The position numbers and the translations under genes were made by a program. A stretch of 64,000 nt of DNA. Origin: Clostridium sp. OF09-36 (GTDB lineage: Bacteria > Bacillota > Clostridia > Lachnospirales > Lachnospiraceae). The stretch covers positions 310,001-374,000 of the forward strand of contig NZ_QUMD01000001.1 of the NCBI RefSeq assembly GCF_003481985.1. Direction: 5' to 3'. The stretch's first letter is position 1, and every line of letters starts with the position of its first letter. Under the pieces are notes generated by a model. That model was not told the DNA's origin. It worked only from the letters and a program-made list of their open reading frames with translations, and did not search any database. Of the stretch, positions 1-9,353 are shown piece by piece.

Positions 1-151
1 AGACTTTCTGCGCAGTTCATGATCATTGGCCTTACAGCACAGTACCTTTTGCTCTTTTATCTCTTTTGTTTATGTAGAGATTGTACCATTCTGTTATCTA
101 ATAAACAATCCATTTCTCGCTATATATATTATTACAAAAAACTATACATTG

Positions 152-180
152 TTGACTTTCCAGGTGGGATACAGTATGCT
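152..180 (+). promoter_or_regulatory. Sigma-A-type promoter for the first LysR gene
   Basis: TTGACT (152-157) and TATGCT (175-180) are separated by exactly 17 bases. They lie about 120 bases upstream of the LysR start at 302. The rest of 1-301 is AT-rich and no gene is supported there, although the LysR frame stays open upstream of its start. Confidence 0.5.
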
Positions 181-301
181 GAAAGCATCCCAAAACACGG
201 TTGTCCTGAAATTTCCAAGCTGTAAGCAAAGCGGAGACGGCTGCAGGCAACACAAAGGCAAATCGCAGGCTCTCATTGCCAAAGAACGAAAGGACCAGCA
301 C

Positions 302-1300
302 ATGCAGATCAAAAATATGTCCTACCTCATTGCCCTCGCGGAAGAGGGTACTCTTTCCGGGGCCGGAAAGCGCCTCGGCATCTCTCAGCCGACCTTAAGT
401 GTTTTTCTGTCCGGCTTAGAACAGGAGCTGGGAATGGATCTGTTTCTCCGAGACAAAAAGAAACTCATCCTGACCCCTGCCGGTCGGATCTATCTGGAGG
501 CAGCAAAGCGCATTCTTGCCACACAAGAACGGACACTCCAGTCCATCCGCCAGCTCTCGGCCACGGCGCCCATAGAGCTTCTCATCGGCGTTACCCCACT
601 GCGCGGTTCCGAGATCGCCTCCAAGGTGTTTTCCCAGTTTTCTTCCCGGTATCCCTCCATCCGCGTCAGCCTCCGCGATGGCTATATGCGGGAGCTTCGC
701 CAGATGGTCCTTGAAGGCGTGCTCTCCTTTTCCCTGGGAACCTGCTTTGACACAGAATCCGCAGACTTCGACTACATTACCCTGTTCCGGGAAGAGATCG
801 TAGTCGCAGTTCCTGCCTTCCATCCGCTTGCCCTGCACAGCAGGCAAACGAGCAGCGTTTTGGATTCCCACAGTGAATTTCCACAGGTTAAGCCCGAAGA
901 ACTTTCCGATTCCCCCTTCATTCTCATGACCCCAGGCAATACCATCCGCAATATATCGAGTTATATTTTTACCCAGGCCGGCTTCACCCCCACGGTCGTG
1001 TACGAGAGCAGCAATACCACCGTTATGCGCAATATGGTCCGCGGCGGTTCCGGAATCGCGTTTCTTCCCCGCTCTGCGGCCCAGTTAGATGATCCGGAGA
1101 TTGCCTACCTGTCGCTCTCTCCCCGCTACTCCTTAGATCTGTGTATTATATTAAGAAAAGGAAAGGTGCTGTCCGAGAGTGAGCGCTATTTTATCTGGCT
1201 GATGATCATGGCCGACAAAGAGGTTCCCTATTATACGCTGGATCTTAACGAAGCCGGCAGATCCATCTGGAAAGAATTCCAAAGCGGACAGCTGCTCTGA
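302..1300 (+). CDS. LysR-type transcriptional regulator (1)
   Basis: The predicted protein of 332 aa has an N-terminal winged helix-turn-helix (about residues 5-62, with SGAGKRLGISQPTLSVFLSGLE as the recognition region) followed by a LysR substrate-binding domain. The frame is open further upstream, but the ATG at 302 fits the family N-terminus and has an AAAGGA ribosome binding site 7 bases before it. A second LysR gene follows in tandem 68 bases later, and both converge on the tctA of tct copy 1. The HTH differs clearly from the LysR paralogs at 10675 and 29035, so it probably reads a different operator. The effector is unknown. Confidence 0.9.
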   Translation: MQIKNMSYLIALAEEGTLSGAGKRLGISQPTLSVFLSGLEQELGMDLFLRDKKKLILTPAGRIYLEAAKRILATQERTLQSIRQLSATAPIELLIGVTPLRGSEIASKVFSQFSSRYPSIRVSLRDGYMRELRQMVLEGVLSFSLGTCFDTESADFDYITLFREEIVVAVPAFHPLALHSRQTSSVLDSHSEFPQVKPEELSDSPFILMTPGNTIRNISSYIFTQAGFTPTVVYESSNTTVMRNMVRGGSGIAFLPRSAAQLDDPEIAYLSLSPRYSLDLCIILRKGKVLSESERYFIWLMIMADKEVPYYTLDLNEAGRSIWKEFQSGQLL

Positions 1301-1368
1301 TAAACAGCCAGAAAAGCTGCTTTTGCCTTTTCATCAGACACCTGACACGAAACAGAAAGGAAACTACC

Positions 1369-2295
1369 ATGACATTTCAGACATTAGAGTATATCATTGC
1401 CATTGCCGAGGAGCGCTCCATGTCCCGGGCTGCCGACCGGCTCCTCATCTCCCAGCCCACTTTAAGCCGACAGCTCAAACGTCTGGAGGATCGCCTGGAG
1501 ACAAAGCTCTTTGTGCGCGAACACAATGAGATGCGCCTGACCGACGCCGGGAAGATTTATGTAAATGGAGCCCGTTCCATCCAGAACATCCACGAGCACG
1601 CCTTAAGCGATATCCGCAAGCTCTCCCAGTCTGGAAAGCGCCAGATCACCTTAATCTACAACAATATTCTGCTGCCCAATTTTTCCGTGGACATCCTGCC
1701 CGCCTTCCGAAAGCTCCACCCACATACGCTGATCAGTACCATTGACGGAAATGCCTCCATTGCCAAAGACTATCTCTCAAACGGTATGGCCGATCTGGCT
1801 GTGGCTGCCACCGGGGAAGCGGCCCACACCATGCTGGAATTTCTCCCACTCCGGGAAGAAGAGCTGATGCTGGCTCTTTCCGTTTCCCATCCGCTTATTC
1901 CGTTCTTCGAGCAGCATGGAGCCGATCTCTCCCAGCTTTCCGGAGAGTCTTTTATCTTAAACCAGCACAACAGCTTTTTCCGCACCCTGGAACGAAACAT
2001 TCTGTCCGGTCTTTCATTCGCTCCCGATATTCTCTGCGAGATCAGTGATATCAACGCAGCCGGAAACATGGTCGCACACCAGAAAGGGATCGCCTTTCTG
2101 CCCCGCTCCGCCGCCGGGCAGCTTCATGGCTGCCGCCTGTTTTCCTTGCAGCCACCGGTCCTTTTCCAGATTGTCATTGCTTACCCGAAAAGCAGTATCC
2201 TGACCGGTCCCGTGAGAGACTTAATCCTGCTGCTCTTGCAGGATGCAGAGTCCCATATCAACGGTGTCCGAACAAAATCAGCAGCAGTTTTCTAA
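1369..2295 (+). CDS. LysR-type transcriptional regulator (2)
   Basis: The 308-aa protein has the LysR winged HTH at residues 1-60 (MSRAADRLLISQPTLSRQLK) and a periplasmic-binding-protein-like effector domain, for example FLPRSAAGQL near residue 240. It starts 68 bases after the preceding LysR gene and is probably cotranscribed with it. It ends at a strong bidirectional terminator facing tctA. The two tandem LysR proteins are related but clearly different (compare SGAGKRLGIS and SRAADRLLIS). The target is unknown. The neighbouring tct transporter operon is the obvious candidate from position only. Confidence 0.92.
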   Translation: MTFQTLEYIIAIAEERSMSRAADRLLISQPTLSRQLKRLEDRLETKLFVREHNEMRLTDAGKIYVNGARSIQNIHEHALSDIRKLSQSGKRQITLIYNNILLPNFSVDILPAFRKLHPHTLISTIDGNASIAKDYLSNGMADLAVAATGEAAHTMLEFLPLREEELMLALSVSHPLIPFFEQHGADLSQLSGESFILNQHNSFFRTLERNILSGLSFAPDILCEISDINAAGNMVAHQKGIAFLPRSAAGQLHGCRLFSLQPPVLFQIVIAYPKSSILTGPVRDLILLLLQDAESHINGVRTKSAAVF

Positions 2296-2369
2296 AGAAT
2301 CAGAAGTCATAATTTCCTAAACATTCAGAAGCTATGCCGCTCTCACCTGCTCCATACATCATACGAAAT

Positions 2370-2414
2370 AAAAAGCCGCCCGCGCAGATTTTATTCCACG
2401 CGGGCGGCTTTTTT
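2370..2414. terminator. Bidirectional terminator between LysR (2) and tctA
   Basis: AAAAGCCGCCCGCG pairs with CGCGGGCGGCTTTT around a 14-base loop, with A-runs on the left and T-runs on the right. It can therefore stop transcripts from both converging genes. Confidence 0.85.
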
Positions 2415-2425
2415 ATCATATGTAA

Positions 2426-3913
2426 TTAAGCGTTAGCTTTTTTTGCTGCTTCTTTTTTCTTGGTGTTTCTGTCATCGTAGATTGCGTATGCAATGGAGAT
2501 GATGATCAGAACCCAGATGAACAGACCGATCGGTCTGGAGAAGAATACACCAAGGCTTCCGTTTGCTGCGGATACTGCCTGAATGAAGTAGTTCTCAAGG
2601 TCCTTACCAAGGATGAAACCGATTAAGTAGCAGGATGCCGGGATCTTGATCTTACCGAAGATATAGCCAACAACACCGAAGATGAGCAGTGCCCATACAT
2701 CGAAGATACGGCCATTCTTGGTTGCGTATGCACCTACGATACAGATCATGATGATAACCGGGTACATTCTCTGACGCGGAATGTAGATGATCTTGCTGAT
2801 CCACTTGATCGGGTAGAACATGCAGATGAACATTAAAATGTTACATGCAAGTAATGCAAGCAGGATGGTGTTCCAGGTCTCCGGGTTCTGGGTAATGAAC
2901 AGCGGACCTACCTGTACGCCCTGCAGCATGAATGCACTGATCAGGACTGCAGTTGTGGAGTCACCAGGGATACCAAGGCTTAATAACGGGATTAATGCAC
3001 CACCGGTCAGACCGTTGTTGGAAGACTCGGATGCTACCAGACCCTCTGCAACACCGGTACCAAGCAGTTCCGGATGTTTGGAGAAGTTCTTTGCCTGTGC
3101 GTATGCCAGAATGGAAGCAGCGGAACCGCCTACACCCGGAAGTACGCCCATGAAGGTACCGATTAAGGAAGAACGAAGCAGGTTGATGCCCTGACCCTTG
3201 AAATCCTTGAAGGAGAAGGTGGACTTGCCGTCCATCTCGCCGTCTACTTTGTCAATCTTGAAGCGCATGCCTTCCTCTGCCTCTTCGAAGATCTGAGCGA
3301 TCGCGAACAGACCGATCAGAACCGGGAGCAGCTGGAAGCCGTCCTGCATTTTGGACTTGAACATAGCCGGAACCATACGGTAAGCGTTGTTTACGCTGAA
3401 CATACCGATCAGGCTGGTTAATACGCCAAGGAAACCTGCGAATACACCACGAAGCATCTGACCCTTAGACAGAGCTGCGATAACGGTCAGTGCAAACAGG
3501 ATGATCAGGAATTTCTCAACTGCGCTGAACTTCAGTGCTGCTGCACTTAAAAGCGGGGTGAACAGCCACAGGCAGATCAGGGAAATAAGACCGCCGATGA
3601 AGCTGGAGAAAATACCGATCTTAAGTGCTCTCTCACCCTCGCCGCGTTTTGCCATCGGGTAACCATCGAAGGTAGTGGTGATGGAAGACGGGGTACCTGG
3701 GATGTTGATCAGGATAGCCGGAACAAGTCCACCGGAAATACCGCCGACATACAGGCCAAGTAACAGATACAGTGCCATTTCAAGATCATAAGCATAAGTC
3801 ATAGGCAGGAAAACTGCTACTGCCATGGTTGCTGTCATACCTGGGATCGCACCAAACACGATACCGGCAACAACGCCGAGTGCTGCAATCAATACATGAG
3901 CAATTGAAATCAT
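2426..3913 (-). CDS. tctA: Tripartite tricarboxylate transporter, large permease TctA (copy 1)
   Basis: The 495-aa polytopic membrane protein is of the usual TctA length. It carries glycine-rich GAIPGMTATM near residue 25, GLVPAILINIPGTPS near 65, GVLPGVGGSAAS near 260 and LSLGIPGDSTTAV near 310, all characteristic of the family. With TctB it forms the membrane channel that moves an organic acid delivered by TctC. It is the last gene of the first tctCBA operon, 19 bases after tctB. It differs from the second copy at only about 15 residues by eye, so the duplication is recent or under gene conversion. The substrate is not shown by sequence. The gudD and gntP context suggests a hydroxy or sugar diacid. 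Confidence 0.95.
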   Translation of the reverse strand: MISIAHVLIAALGVVAGIVFGAIPGMTATMAVAVFLPMTYAYDLEMALYLLLGLYVGGISGGLVPAILINIPGTPSSITTTFDGYPMAKRGEGERALKIGIFSSFIGGLISLICLWLFTPLLSAAALKFSAVEKFLIILFALTVIAALSKGQMLRGVFAGFLGVLTSLIGMFSVNNAYRMVPAMFKSKMQDGFQLLPVLIGLFAIAQIFEEAEEGMRFKIDKVDGEMDGKSTFSFKDFKGQGINLLRSSLIGTFMGVLPGVGGSAASILAYAQAKNFSKHPELLGTGVAEGLVASESSNNGLTGGALIPLLSLGIPGDSTTAVLISAFMLQGVQVGPLFITQNPETWNTILLALLACNILMFICMFYPIKWISKIIYIPRQRMYPVIIMICIVGAYATKNGRIFDVWALLIFGVVGYIFGKIKIPASCYLIGFILGKDLENYFIQAVSAANGSLGVFFSRPIGLFIWVLIIISIAYAIYDDRNTKKKEAAKKANA

Positions 3914-3932
3914 TTATGTTTTCCTCCCTTCC

Positions 3933-4370
3933 TTAATATAAAGTGAATCCGAACTGCGGGAATGCCATGGTGCAGATACCGCTCGGCAGGGTGATGTTAA
4001 ATACAACACCGAACAAAACAGCGATCACGATGGAACTTACCAGCGCAATGATAGCACTAACTAACAGAGACTTTGGTGCAACTCCTGCATAAAGCACATT
4101 GAACAGGAACACGAAAACGATACTGGTTACAGTAAAACCAATGACATTCAGACATGCGATGAAGCCAATGAATAATACCAGAGTACCAAACAGCTTCACA
4201 TAATCGCAGTTGTCGATAAAGAATTTTCCCGGTTTCTTAAAGAACGGCTCACCGTTTTTCACACGAGCCATACCTTCGGTCAGAATGATTGCTGCCAGAA
4301 GTACAACCAGAATACCCATAACAATGTGCGGAACGATCCAATGCTGGGTTGAGTATACGATCTGAATCAT
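3933..4370 (-). CDS. tctB: Tripartite tricarboxylate transporter, small membrane subunit TctB (copy 1)
   Basis: The 145-aa protein has four hydrophobic segments, at about residues 12-30, 55-78, 85-107 and 110-130, as expected of TctB. It lies between tctC and tctA in the usual C-B-A order. It is clearly more divergent from its paralog at 7651-8088 than TctA is, so the two operon copies are not uniformly conserved. Confidence 0.92.
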   Translation of the reverse strand: MIQIVYSTQHWIVPHIVMGILVVLLAAIILTEGMARVKNGEPFFKKPGKFFIDNCDYVKLFGTLVLFIGFIACLNVIGFTVTSIVFVFLFNVLYAGVAPKSLLVSAIIALVSSIVIAVLFGVVFNITLPSGICTMAFPQFGFTLY

Positions 4371-4492
4371 AGTTATCCCTTTCCTTTTGTTTACCTACAT
4401 GTTAAATCTTTGGATGCGCGGCTGCACATCCATGTTACTTTTTACAGCTGTCCGAGGGACCGGAACCGCTGCCATTTTTTGAAAAAGAATGT

Positions 4493-4530
4493 GCCCTGCA
4501 CACACTCCTGTAAGCCTGCGCAGGGCACTT
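4493..4530 (-). terminator. Stem-loop between tctC and tctB (copy 1)
   Basis: GTGCCCTGC pairs with GCAGGGCAC across a 20-base loop. In the operon direction it is followed only by ATTCTTTTTC, so it looks like a leaky terminator or a 3'-end-protecting hairpin. Such an element would give excess binding protein over permease. The second operon has a hairpin of different sequence at the same place. Confidence 0.55.
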
Positions 4531-4564
4531 TTTTAGTTTCTTGTGTTGTCCTGATACAGACAGA

Positions 4565-5703
4565 TTACTGAGTCAGAGTATCCAGAGACGGAGCCTTCTC
4601 GATCAGGGCTTTACACATCTCACGCTTGTTGTAGATGAACTCCTTGGAAGCCTCTACGCCAACCTCGTCTGCGCTCAGTGCGTTGTAATACAGTTTCTGC
4701 ATGTCTGCTACGAATGCCGGATCCTCGGTAACTTTCTTCATAGCTGCCTCGTACTCAGCCAGTACGCTTGCGTCCATATCTTTCGGGAAGTACATGCAGA
4801 AATCTTTTGCGAACTCAAACGCTCACCATCAAAGGTAACGCCATCTTTTGCCATGGAGTCGATCTCTAAGCCCTCAACCTCGCCGCAGGAACCGAACATG
4901 GTCATCTTTAACTGGTTCTCAACACCATCTTTGGTGTACTGCTCAAATGCAGAAGTATCGCCGTAGATAACGTCTGCGTTACGATCCCACAGTCTCTGCA
5001 GTTTCTCAGCGGTGGTACCACCAACGATTGCTTTGATACGTCCAGCAACTTCATCGCCGTAGGTCTCCTGAACATACAGGTAGTAAGCAACGAATGCCAG
5101 ATGAGAGGTTGCGCCGGACTCGATGTTGAAGGATACGGTAGCATCCGGGTTGTCCTGCAGATATTTGGTGATATCGCTTAAGTTGTTCCAGCCTTTCTCA
5201 GCTGCTGCACCGAAGCATGCGCCCGGGTTCTGGCCGATACGCGGACCAACAGTCATGTTCTCCAGAGCATACTGCTCATCAACAGAACCGAACAGAACGC
5301 TTAAGAAAGTCATGTCGTGGAACATCATAACAGTCTTGCCGTCGCCCTTTGCGTTCTGCATCTCGTCCAGGGCTGCTGCATTACCGATCGCATCAACTTT
5401 ACCGTTGAAGCCCATCTCCTTGCTTAAGTAACGGGTTACCAGATCAGCGATCATGTAAGAGTCGCCGGAAGTAGAGGTAGAACCAATTACGACACGAACG
5501 TTCTGTCCCTTTAAGCTGCTCTCACCGCCGCCTACGTTTGCTGCCTCGGTAGCTGCCTCGGTAGCTGCTGCCTCGCCGCCCTGTGCTGCCTCAGATGCTG
5601 CAGCGGTGGTCTCGGTAGCTGCTTTGCTTCCGCAGCCTGCCATGGACATAACCATTGCTGCAGCTGCTACAACTGCTGTTGCTTTCTTAAATACTTTTCT
5701 CAT
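4565..5703 (-). CDS. tctC: Tripartite tricarboxylate transporter, solute-binding lipoprotein TctC (copy 1; frameshifted)
   Basis: The N-terminus has a lysine-rich signal peptide and an SMAGC lipobox, so the protein should be a lipoprotein that captures substrate outside the membrane. The Bug/TctC-family core follows. The frame breaks at 4820/4821: this copy reads AAACGCTC where the intact paralog reads AAACGGCTC, a one-base deletion. Restoring one G gives 379 aa matching the paralog to the end (LIEKAPSLDTLTQ). As it stands, the protein runs into an unrelated 17-residue tail and loses its last 75 or so residues. This is either a real pseudogene made redundant by copy 2 or a sequencing error. 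Other genes in the window show the same kind of deletion, so I lean to error. Confidence 0.9.
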
Positions 5704-5743
5704 TTTCCTTCTCCCTTCATAAATGTAAAAATGAAAAGTTTAT

Positions 5744-5801
5744 AATATCTTCACCTTTCTGTGGCCTGCCTCACGGACCGCACCACCAGAAAGGGGATAT
5801 T
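5744..5801 (-). promoter_or_regulatory. Leader stem of tctC copy 1
   Basis: In the transcript, AATATC-C-CCTTTC pairs with GAAAGG-TGAA-GATATT around a GC-rich loop, and the stem is extended by GTGG/CCAC. The same two stem halves, with an unrelated loop, precede the other tctC at 9354-9416. It may be an RNA element, or a relic of the duplication junction. Confidence 0.4.
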
Positions 5802-5862
5802 CCGGTTAATCGATGACTTTATTCTTTCTTAACAAAGTTTATCATCTTTTAACGATATATTT

Positions 5863-5917
5863 ATCATATCGCATAGTCTTTTTTTCGTAAAGTATTATAT
5901 TTTTAGGTTTCTCTAAA
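5863..5917 (-). promoter_or_regulatory. LysR-controlled promoter of tctCBA copy 1 (site A)
   Basis: Read on the minus strand: box TTTAGAGAAACCTAAA (5902-5917), 10 bases, -35 TTTACG (5886-5891), 17 bases, -10 TATGAT (5863-5868). Box, spacing and -35 recur at four other promoters in the window. A box abutting the -35 is the normal position for LysR-type activators. Confidence 0.75.
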
Positions 5918-6084
5918 TTTTTCTTATGGTATTTTAACGTGCCATACAGAAGATATTCAGATAGACCCTCGAATCCGTACAGATTCTGTTAATAATTATA
6001 TTCCCTTTTGTATTCAAAGTAAATTTAATTATTTTACGAGTTCCGTTAATTTTTTTAATCGAAATAGTTTCAATATATGACAAA

Positions 6085-6120
6085 GGCCGTGTGAGCTGTC
6101 TTTCGGCAGCTCACACGGCC
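6085..6120 (-). terminator. Terminator-like hairpin after tctA copy 2
   Basis: A perfect 14-bp stem (GGCCGTGTGAGCTG with CAGCTCACACGGCC) closes an 8-base loop. On the minus strand it is followed by only a short T-run. It lies 30 bases past the tctA stop and separates the two tct operons. Confidence 0.7.
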
Positions 6121-6150
6121 CTATTAAGGTTCAATCAATTGTTATATTGT

Positions 6151-7632
6151 TTATGCATTCTTTGCCTGTGCTTTTTTCTTGGTGTTTCTGTCATCGTAGA
6201 TCGCGTATGCAATGGAAATGATGATCAGTACCCAGATGAACAGGCCGATCGGTCTGGAGAAGAACACACCAAGACTTCCGTTTGCTGCGGATACTGCCTG
6301 GATGAAGTAGTTCTCAAGGTCCTTACCAAGGATGAAACCGATTAAGTAGCAGGATGCCGGAATCTTGATCTTACCGAAGATATAGCCAACAACACCGAAG
6401 ATGAGCAATGCCCATACATCGAAGATACGGCCGTTCTTGGTTGCGTATGCACCAACGATACAGATCATGATAATAACCGGGTACATTCTCTGACGCGGAA
6501 TGTAGATAATCTTACTGATCCACTTGATCGGGTAGAACATGCAGATAAACATTAAAATGTTACATGCAAGCAGTGCAAGCAAGATGGTATTCCAGGTCTG
6601 CGGGTTCTGGGTAATGAACAGCGGACCTACCTGTACGCCCTGCAGCATGAATGCACTGATCAGGACTGCAGTTGTAGAGTCACCAGGGATACCAAGGCTT
6701 AATAACGGGATCAGCGCACCACCGGTCAGACCGTTGTTGGAAGACTCGGATGCTACCAGGCCTTCTGCAACACCGGTACCAAGAAGCTCCGGATGCTTAG
6801 AAAAGTTCTTTGCCTGTGCGTAAGCAAGAATGGAAGCAGCGGAACCGCCTACACCCGGAAGTACACCCATGAAGGTACCGATCAGGGAAGAACGGAATAC
6901 GTTAATGCCCTGGCCCTTGAAATCTTTGAGGGAGAATGTGGATTTTCCGTTCATCTCGCCATCCACTTTGTCAATCTTAAAACGCATACCCTCCTCTGCC
7001 TCTTCGAAGATCTGGGCGATCGCGAACAGACCGATCAGAACCGGGAGCAGCTGGAAGCCGTCCTGCATTTTGGACTTGAACATTGCCGGAACCATACGGT
7101 AAGCATTGTTTACGCTGAACATACCGATCAGGCTGGTCAATACGCCGAGGAAGCCTGCGAATACACCGCGGAGCATCTGGCCCTTGGACAGAGCTGCGAT
7201 AACGGTCAGTGCGAACAGGATGATGAGGAATTTCTCAACTGCGCTGAACTTCAGTGCTGCTGCACTTAAGAGCGGGGTGAACAGCCACAGGCAGACTAAA
7301 GAGATCATGCCACCGAAAAAGCTGGATAAAATACCGATCTTTAATGCTCTCTCACCTTCGCCGCGTTTTGCCATCGGGTAACCATCGAAGGTGGTGGTGA
7401 TGGAAGACGGGGTACCCGGAATGTTGATCAGGATTGCCGGAACCAGTCCACCGGAGATACCGCCGACATAAAGACCAAGTAACAGATACAGTGCCATATT
7501 CAGATCATAGGCGTAGGTCATAGGCAGGAATACTGCTACTGCCATGGTCGCAGTCATTCCAGGGATTGCTCCGAATATGATACCTGCAACCACGCCGAGA
7601 AGCGCGATAAGTACATGAGCCAATGAAATCAT
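6151..7632 (-). CDS. tctA: Tripartite tricarboxylate transporter, large permease TctA (copy 2)
   Basis: The product is a near-identical paralog of the TctA at 2426-3913, with the same GAIPGMTATM, NIPGTPS, GVLPGVGGSA and GIPGDSTTAV signatures. I take the ATG at 7632, which aligns with the start of copy 1 and sits 8 bases after AAAGGAG. A TTG two codons upstream is the alternative. The 493-aa protein has an intact reading frame. The operon order tctC-tctB-tctA is complete here, so this copy should be functional. Confidence 0.95.
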   Translation of the reverse strand: MISLAHVLIALLGVVAGIIFGAIPGMTATMAVAVFLPMTYAYDLNMALYLLLGLYVGGISGGLVPAILINIPGTPSSITTTFDGYPMAKRGEGERALKIGILSSFFGGMISLVCLWLFTPLLSAAALKFSAVEKFLIILFALTVIAALSKGQMLRGVFAGFLGVLTSLIGMFSVNNAYRMVPAMFKSKMQDGFQLLPVLIGLFAIAQIFEEAEEGMRFKIDKVDGEMNGKSTFSLKDFKGQGINVFRSSLIGTFMGVLPGVGGSAASILAYAQAKNFSKHPELLGTGVAEGLVASESSNNGLTGGALIPLLSLGIPGDSTTAVLISAFMLQGVQVGPLFITQNPQTWNTILLALLACNILMFICMFYPIKWISKIIYIPRQRMYPVIIMICIVGAYATKNGRIFDVWALLIFGVVGYIFGKIKIPASCYLIGFILGKDLENYFIQAVSAANGSLGVFFSRPIGLFIWVLIIISIAYAIYDDRNTKKKAQAKNA

Positions 7633-7650
7633 AATCAAGCTCTCCTTTCC

Positions 7651-8088
7651 TTAATATAATGTAAATCCCCAGTCCGGGAACGGCATGGTGCACACTCCGC
7701 TCGGGAGAGTAATGTTAAACATTACGCCAAACATTACGGAAACCACCACAGAGCTGATCACTGCAATGATAATGCTGACCAGCAGGGATTTTTTCGAGGT
7801 TCCTGCATACAATACGTTAAATAAGAAAACAAAGATAATGCTGGTCACGGTAAAGCCGATCACATCCAGACATGCTATGTAAGCAATAAACAGGATCAGT
7901 GTGCCAAACAGCTTTACATAATCGCAGTTATCAATGAAGAATTTTCCAGGTTTCTGAAAGAACGGTTTGCCCTCTTTTACACGTGCCATTCCCTCTGTAA
8001 TGATGATCGCTGCCAGAAAGACGATCAGGATTCCGATCACGATCTTCGGCACGATCCAGTGCTGTGTCGAATAAACAATATGGATCAT
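7651..8088 (-). CDS. tctB: Tripartite tricarboxylate transporter, small membrane subunit TctB (copy 2)
   Basis: The 145-aa four-helix membrane protein aligns end to end with copy 1 once the start is set at the ATG at 8088 (MIHIVYSTQHWIVP). An upstream in-frame extension of 22 codons is not supported by the paralog. It differs from copy 1 at many more positions than TctA does, mainly in the membrane helices. It lies 18 bases before tctA. Confidence 0.92.
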   Translation of the reverse strand: MIHIVYSTQHWIVPKIVIGILIVFLAAIIITEGMARVKEGKPFFQKPGKFFIDNCDYVKLFGTLILFIAYIACLDVIGFTVTSIIFVFLFNVLYAGTSKKSLLVSIIIAVISSVVVSVMFGVMFNITLPSGVCTMPFPDWGFTLY

Positions 8089-8153
8089 AGATAGTTTCCC
8101 CTTTCTGCTTGTCTGCCGGGCAGTATTCCCAGCAGTGCATTTCTTTAAAAGCA

Positions 8154-8190
8154 ATGCCTGTGGCTGTCATTTTTCCGGCAGCCACGGCAT
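8154..8190 (-). terminator. Stem-loop between tctC and tctB (copy 2)
   Basis: ATGCCGTGGCTG pairs with CAGCC-ACAGGCAT (one bulged base) around a 12-base loop, 12 bases after the tctC stop. It occupies the place of the hairpin in operon copy 1 but has a different sequence, which argues for conserved function rather than shared descent alone. Confidence 0.55.
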
Positions 8191-8201
8191 GTCATTTTGG
8201 T

Positions 8202-9323
8202 TTACTGGGTCAGGGTATCCAGGGACGGAGCCTTCTCGATCAGGTCTTTACACATATCACGCTTGTTGTAGATGAACTCCTTGGAAGCCTCTACACCAAC
8301 CTCGTCTGCGGTCAGGGCATTGTAATACAGCTTCTCCATATCTGCCACAAATTCCGGGTCCTCGGTTACTTTCTTCATAGCTGCCTCGTACTCAGCCAGT
8401 ACATTTGCGTCCATATCCTTCGGGAAGTACATGCAGAAGTCTTTTGCAAACTCAAACGGCTCACCATTGAAGGTAACGCCATCCTTTGCCATGGAGTCGA
8501 TCGCTAAGCCCTTTACCTCACCACAGGAGCCAAACATGGTCATCTTTAACTGATCCTCAACACCATCCTGGGTGTACTGCTCAAAGGAAGAGGTATCGCC
8601 GTAGATCACGTCTGCGTTACGATCCCACAGTCTCTGAAGCTTCTCAGCAGTGGTACCGCCAACGATCGCTTTGATACGGCTTGCTACGTCATCGCCGTAG
8701 GTATCCTGAATATACAGATAATAAGCAACAAATGCCAGATGGGAGGTTGCGCCGGACTCGATGTTGAAGGATACGGTAGCATCCGGGTTGTCCTGCAGAT
8801 ATTTAGTTACATCACTTAAGTTATTCCAGCCTTTTTCAGCTGCTGCACCGAAACATGCGCCCGGGTTCTGGCCGATGCGCGGACCAACCGTCATGTTCTC
8901 CAAGGAATACTGCTCATCTACAGAACCGAACAGAACGCTTAAGAACGTCATGTCGTGGAACATCATAACCGTCTTACCATCGCCCTTTGCATTCTGCATC
9001 TCATCCAGGGCTGCTGCATTACCGATCGCATCAACCTTGCCGTTAAATCCCATCTCCTTGCTTAAATAACGGGTTACCAGATCTGCGATCATGTAGGAGT
9101 CACCAGAGGTAGAGGTAGAACCGATCACCACGCGGACGTTCTGGCCCTTTAAGCTGCTGTTTCCTCCCCCTACATTTGCGCCTGCATCTGCTGCTGCAGT
9201 CTCAGACTGTCCGCCTGCTGCGGTGGTTGCTGCGCTTTCTGTTTTGCCGCCGCAGCCTGCCATAGAAAATACCATTGCTGCGGATGCCGCAACTGCGATT
9301 ACCTTTTTGAATGTCTTTTTCAT
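8202..9323 (-). CDS. tctC: Tripartite tricarboxylate transporter, solute-binding lipoprotein TctC (copy 2)
   Basis: The intact 373-aa protein has a signal peptide with an FSMAGC lipobox, a short Ala/Thr/Glu linker, and the Bug/TctC-type binding fold (NVRVVIGSTSTSGDS near residue 65, GGTTAEKLQRLW near 230). It should be the high-affinity extracellular receptor for the TctAB permease. The mature domain is nearly identical to copy 1, while the linker after the lipobox differs in sequence and length. The best promoter candidate (10470-10524) is about 1.1 kb upstream, beyond a gene on the opposite strand. Confidence 0.95.
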   Translation of the reverse strand: MKKTFKKVIAVAASAAMVFSMAGCGGKTESAATTAAGGQSETAAADAGANVGGGNSSLKGQNVRVVIGSTSTSGDSYMIADLVTRYLSKEMGFNGKVDAIGNAAALDEMQNAKGDGKTVMMFHDMTFLSVLFGSVDEQYSLENMTVGPRIGQNPGACFGAAAEKGWNNLSDVTKYLQDNPDATVSFNIESGATSHLAFVAYYLYIQDTYGDDVASRIKAIVGGTTAEKLQRLWDRNADVIYGDTSSFEQYTQDGVEDQLKMTMFGSCGEVKGLAIDSMAKDGVTFNGEPFEFAKDFCMYFPKDMDANVLAEYEAAMKKVTEDPEFVADMEKLYYNALTADEVGVEASKEFIYNKRDMCKDLIEKAPSLDTLTQ

Positions 9324-9353
9324 TTTCTTTCTCCCTTCCTGTTAAGAAAATTT

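Noticed and set aside
19..301. In-frame upstream extension of the first LysR gene
   Set aside because: The family N-terminus begins at 302 with a good binding site, and a promoter (152-180) lies inside the extension.
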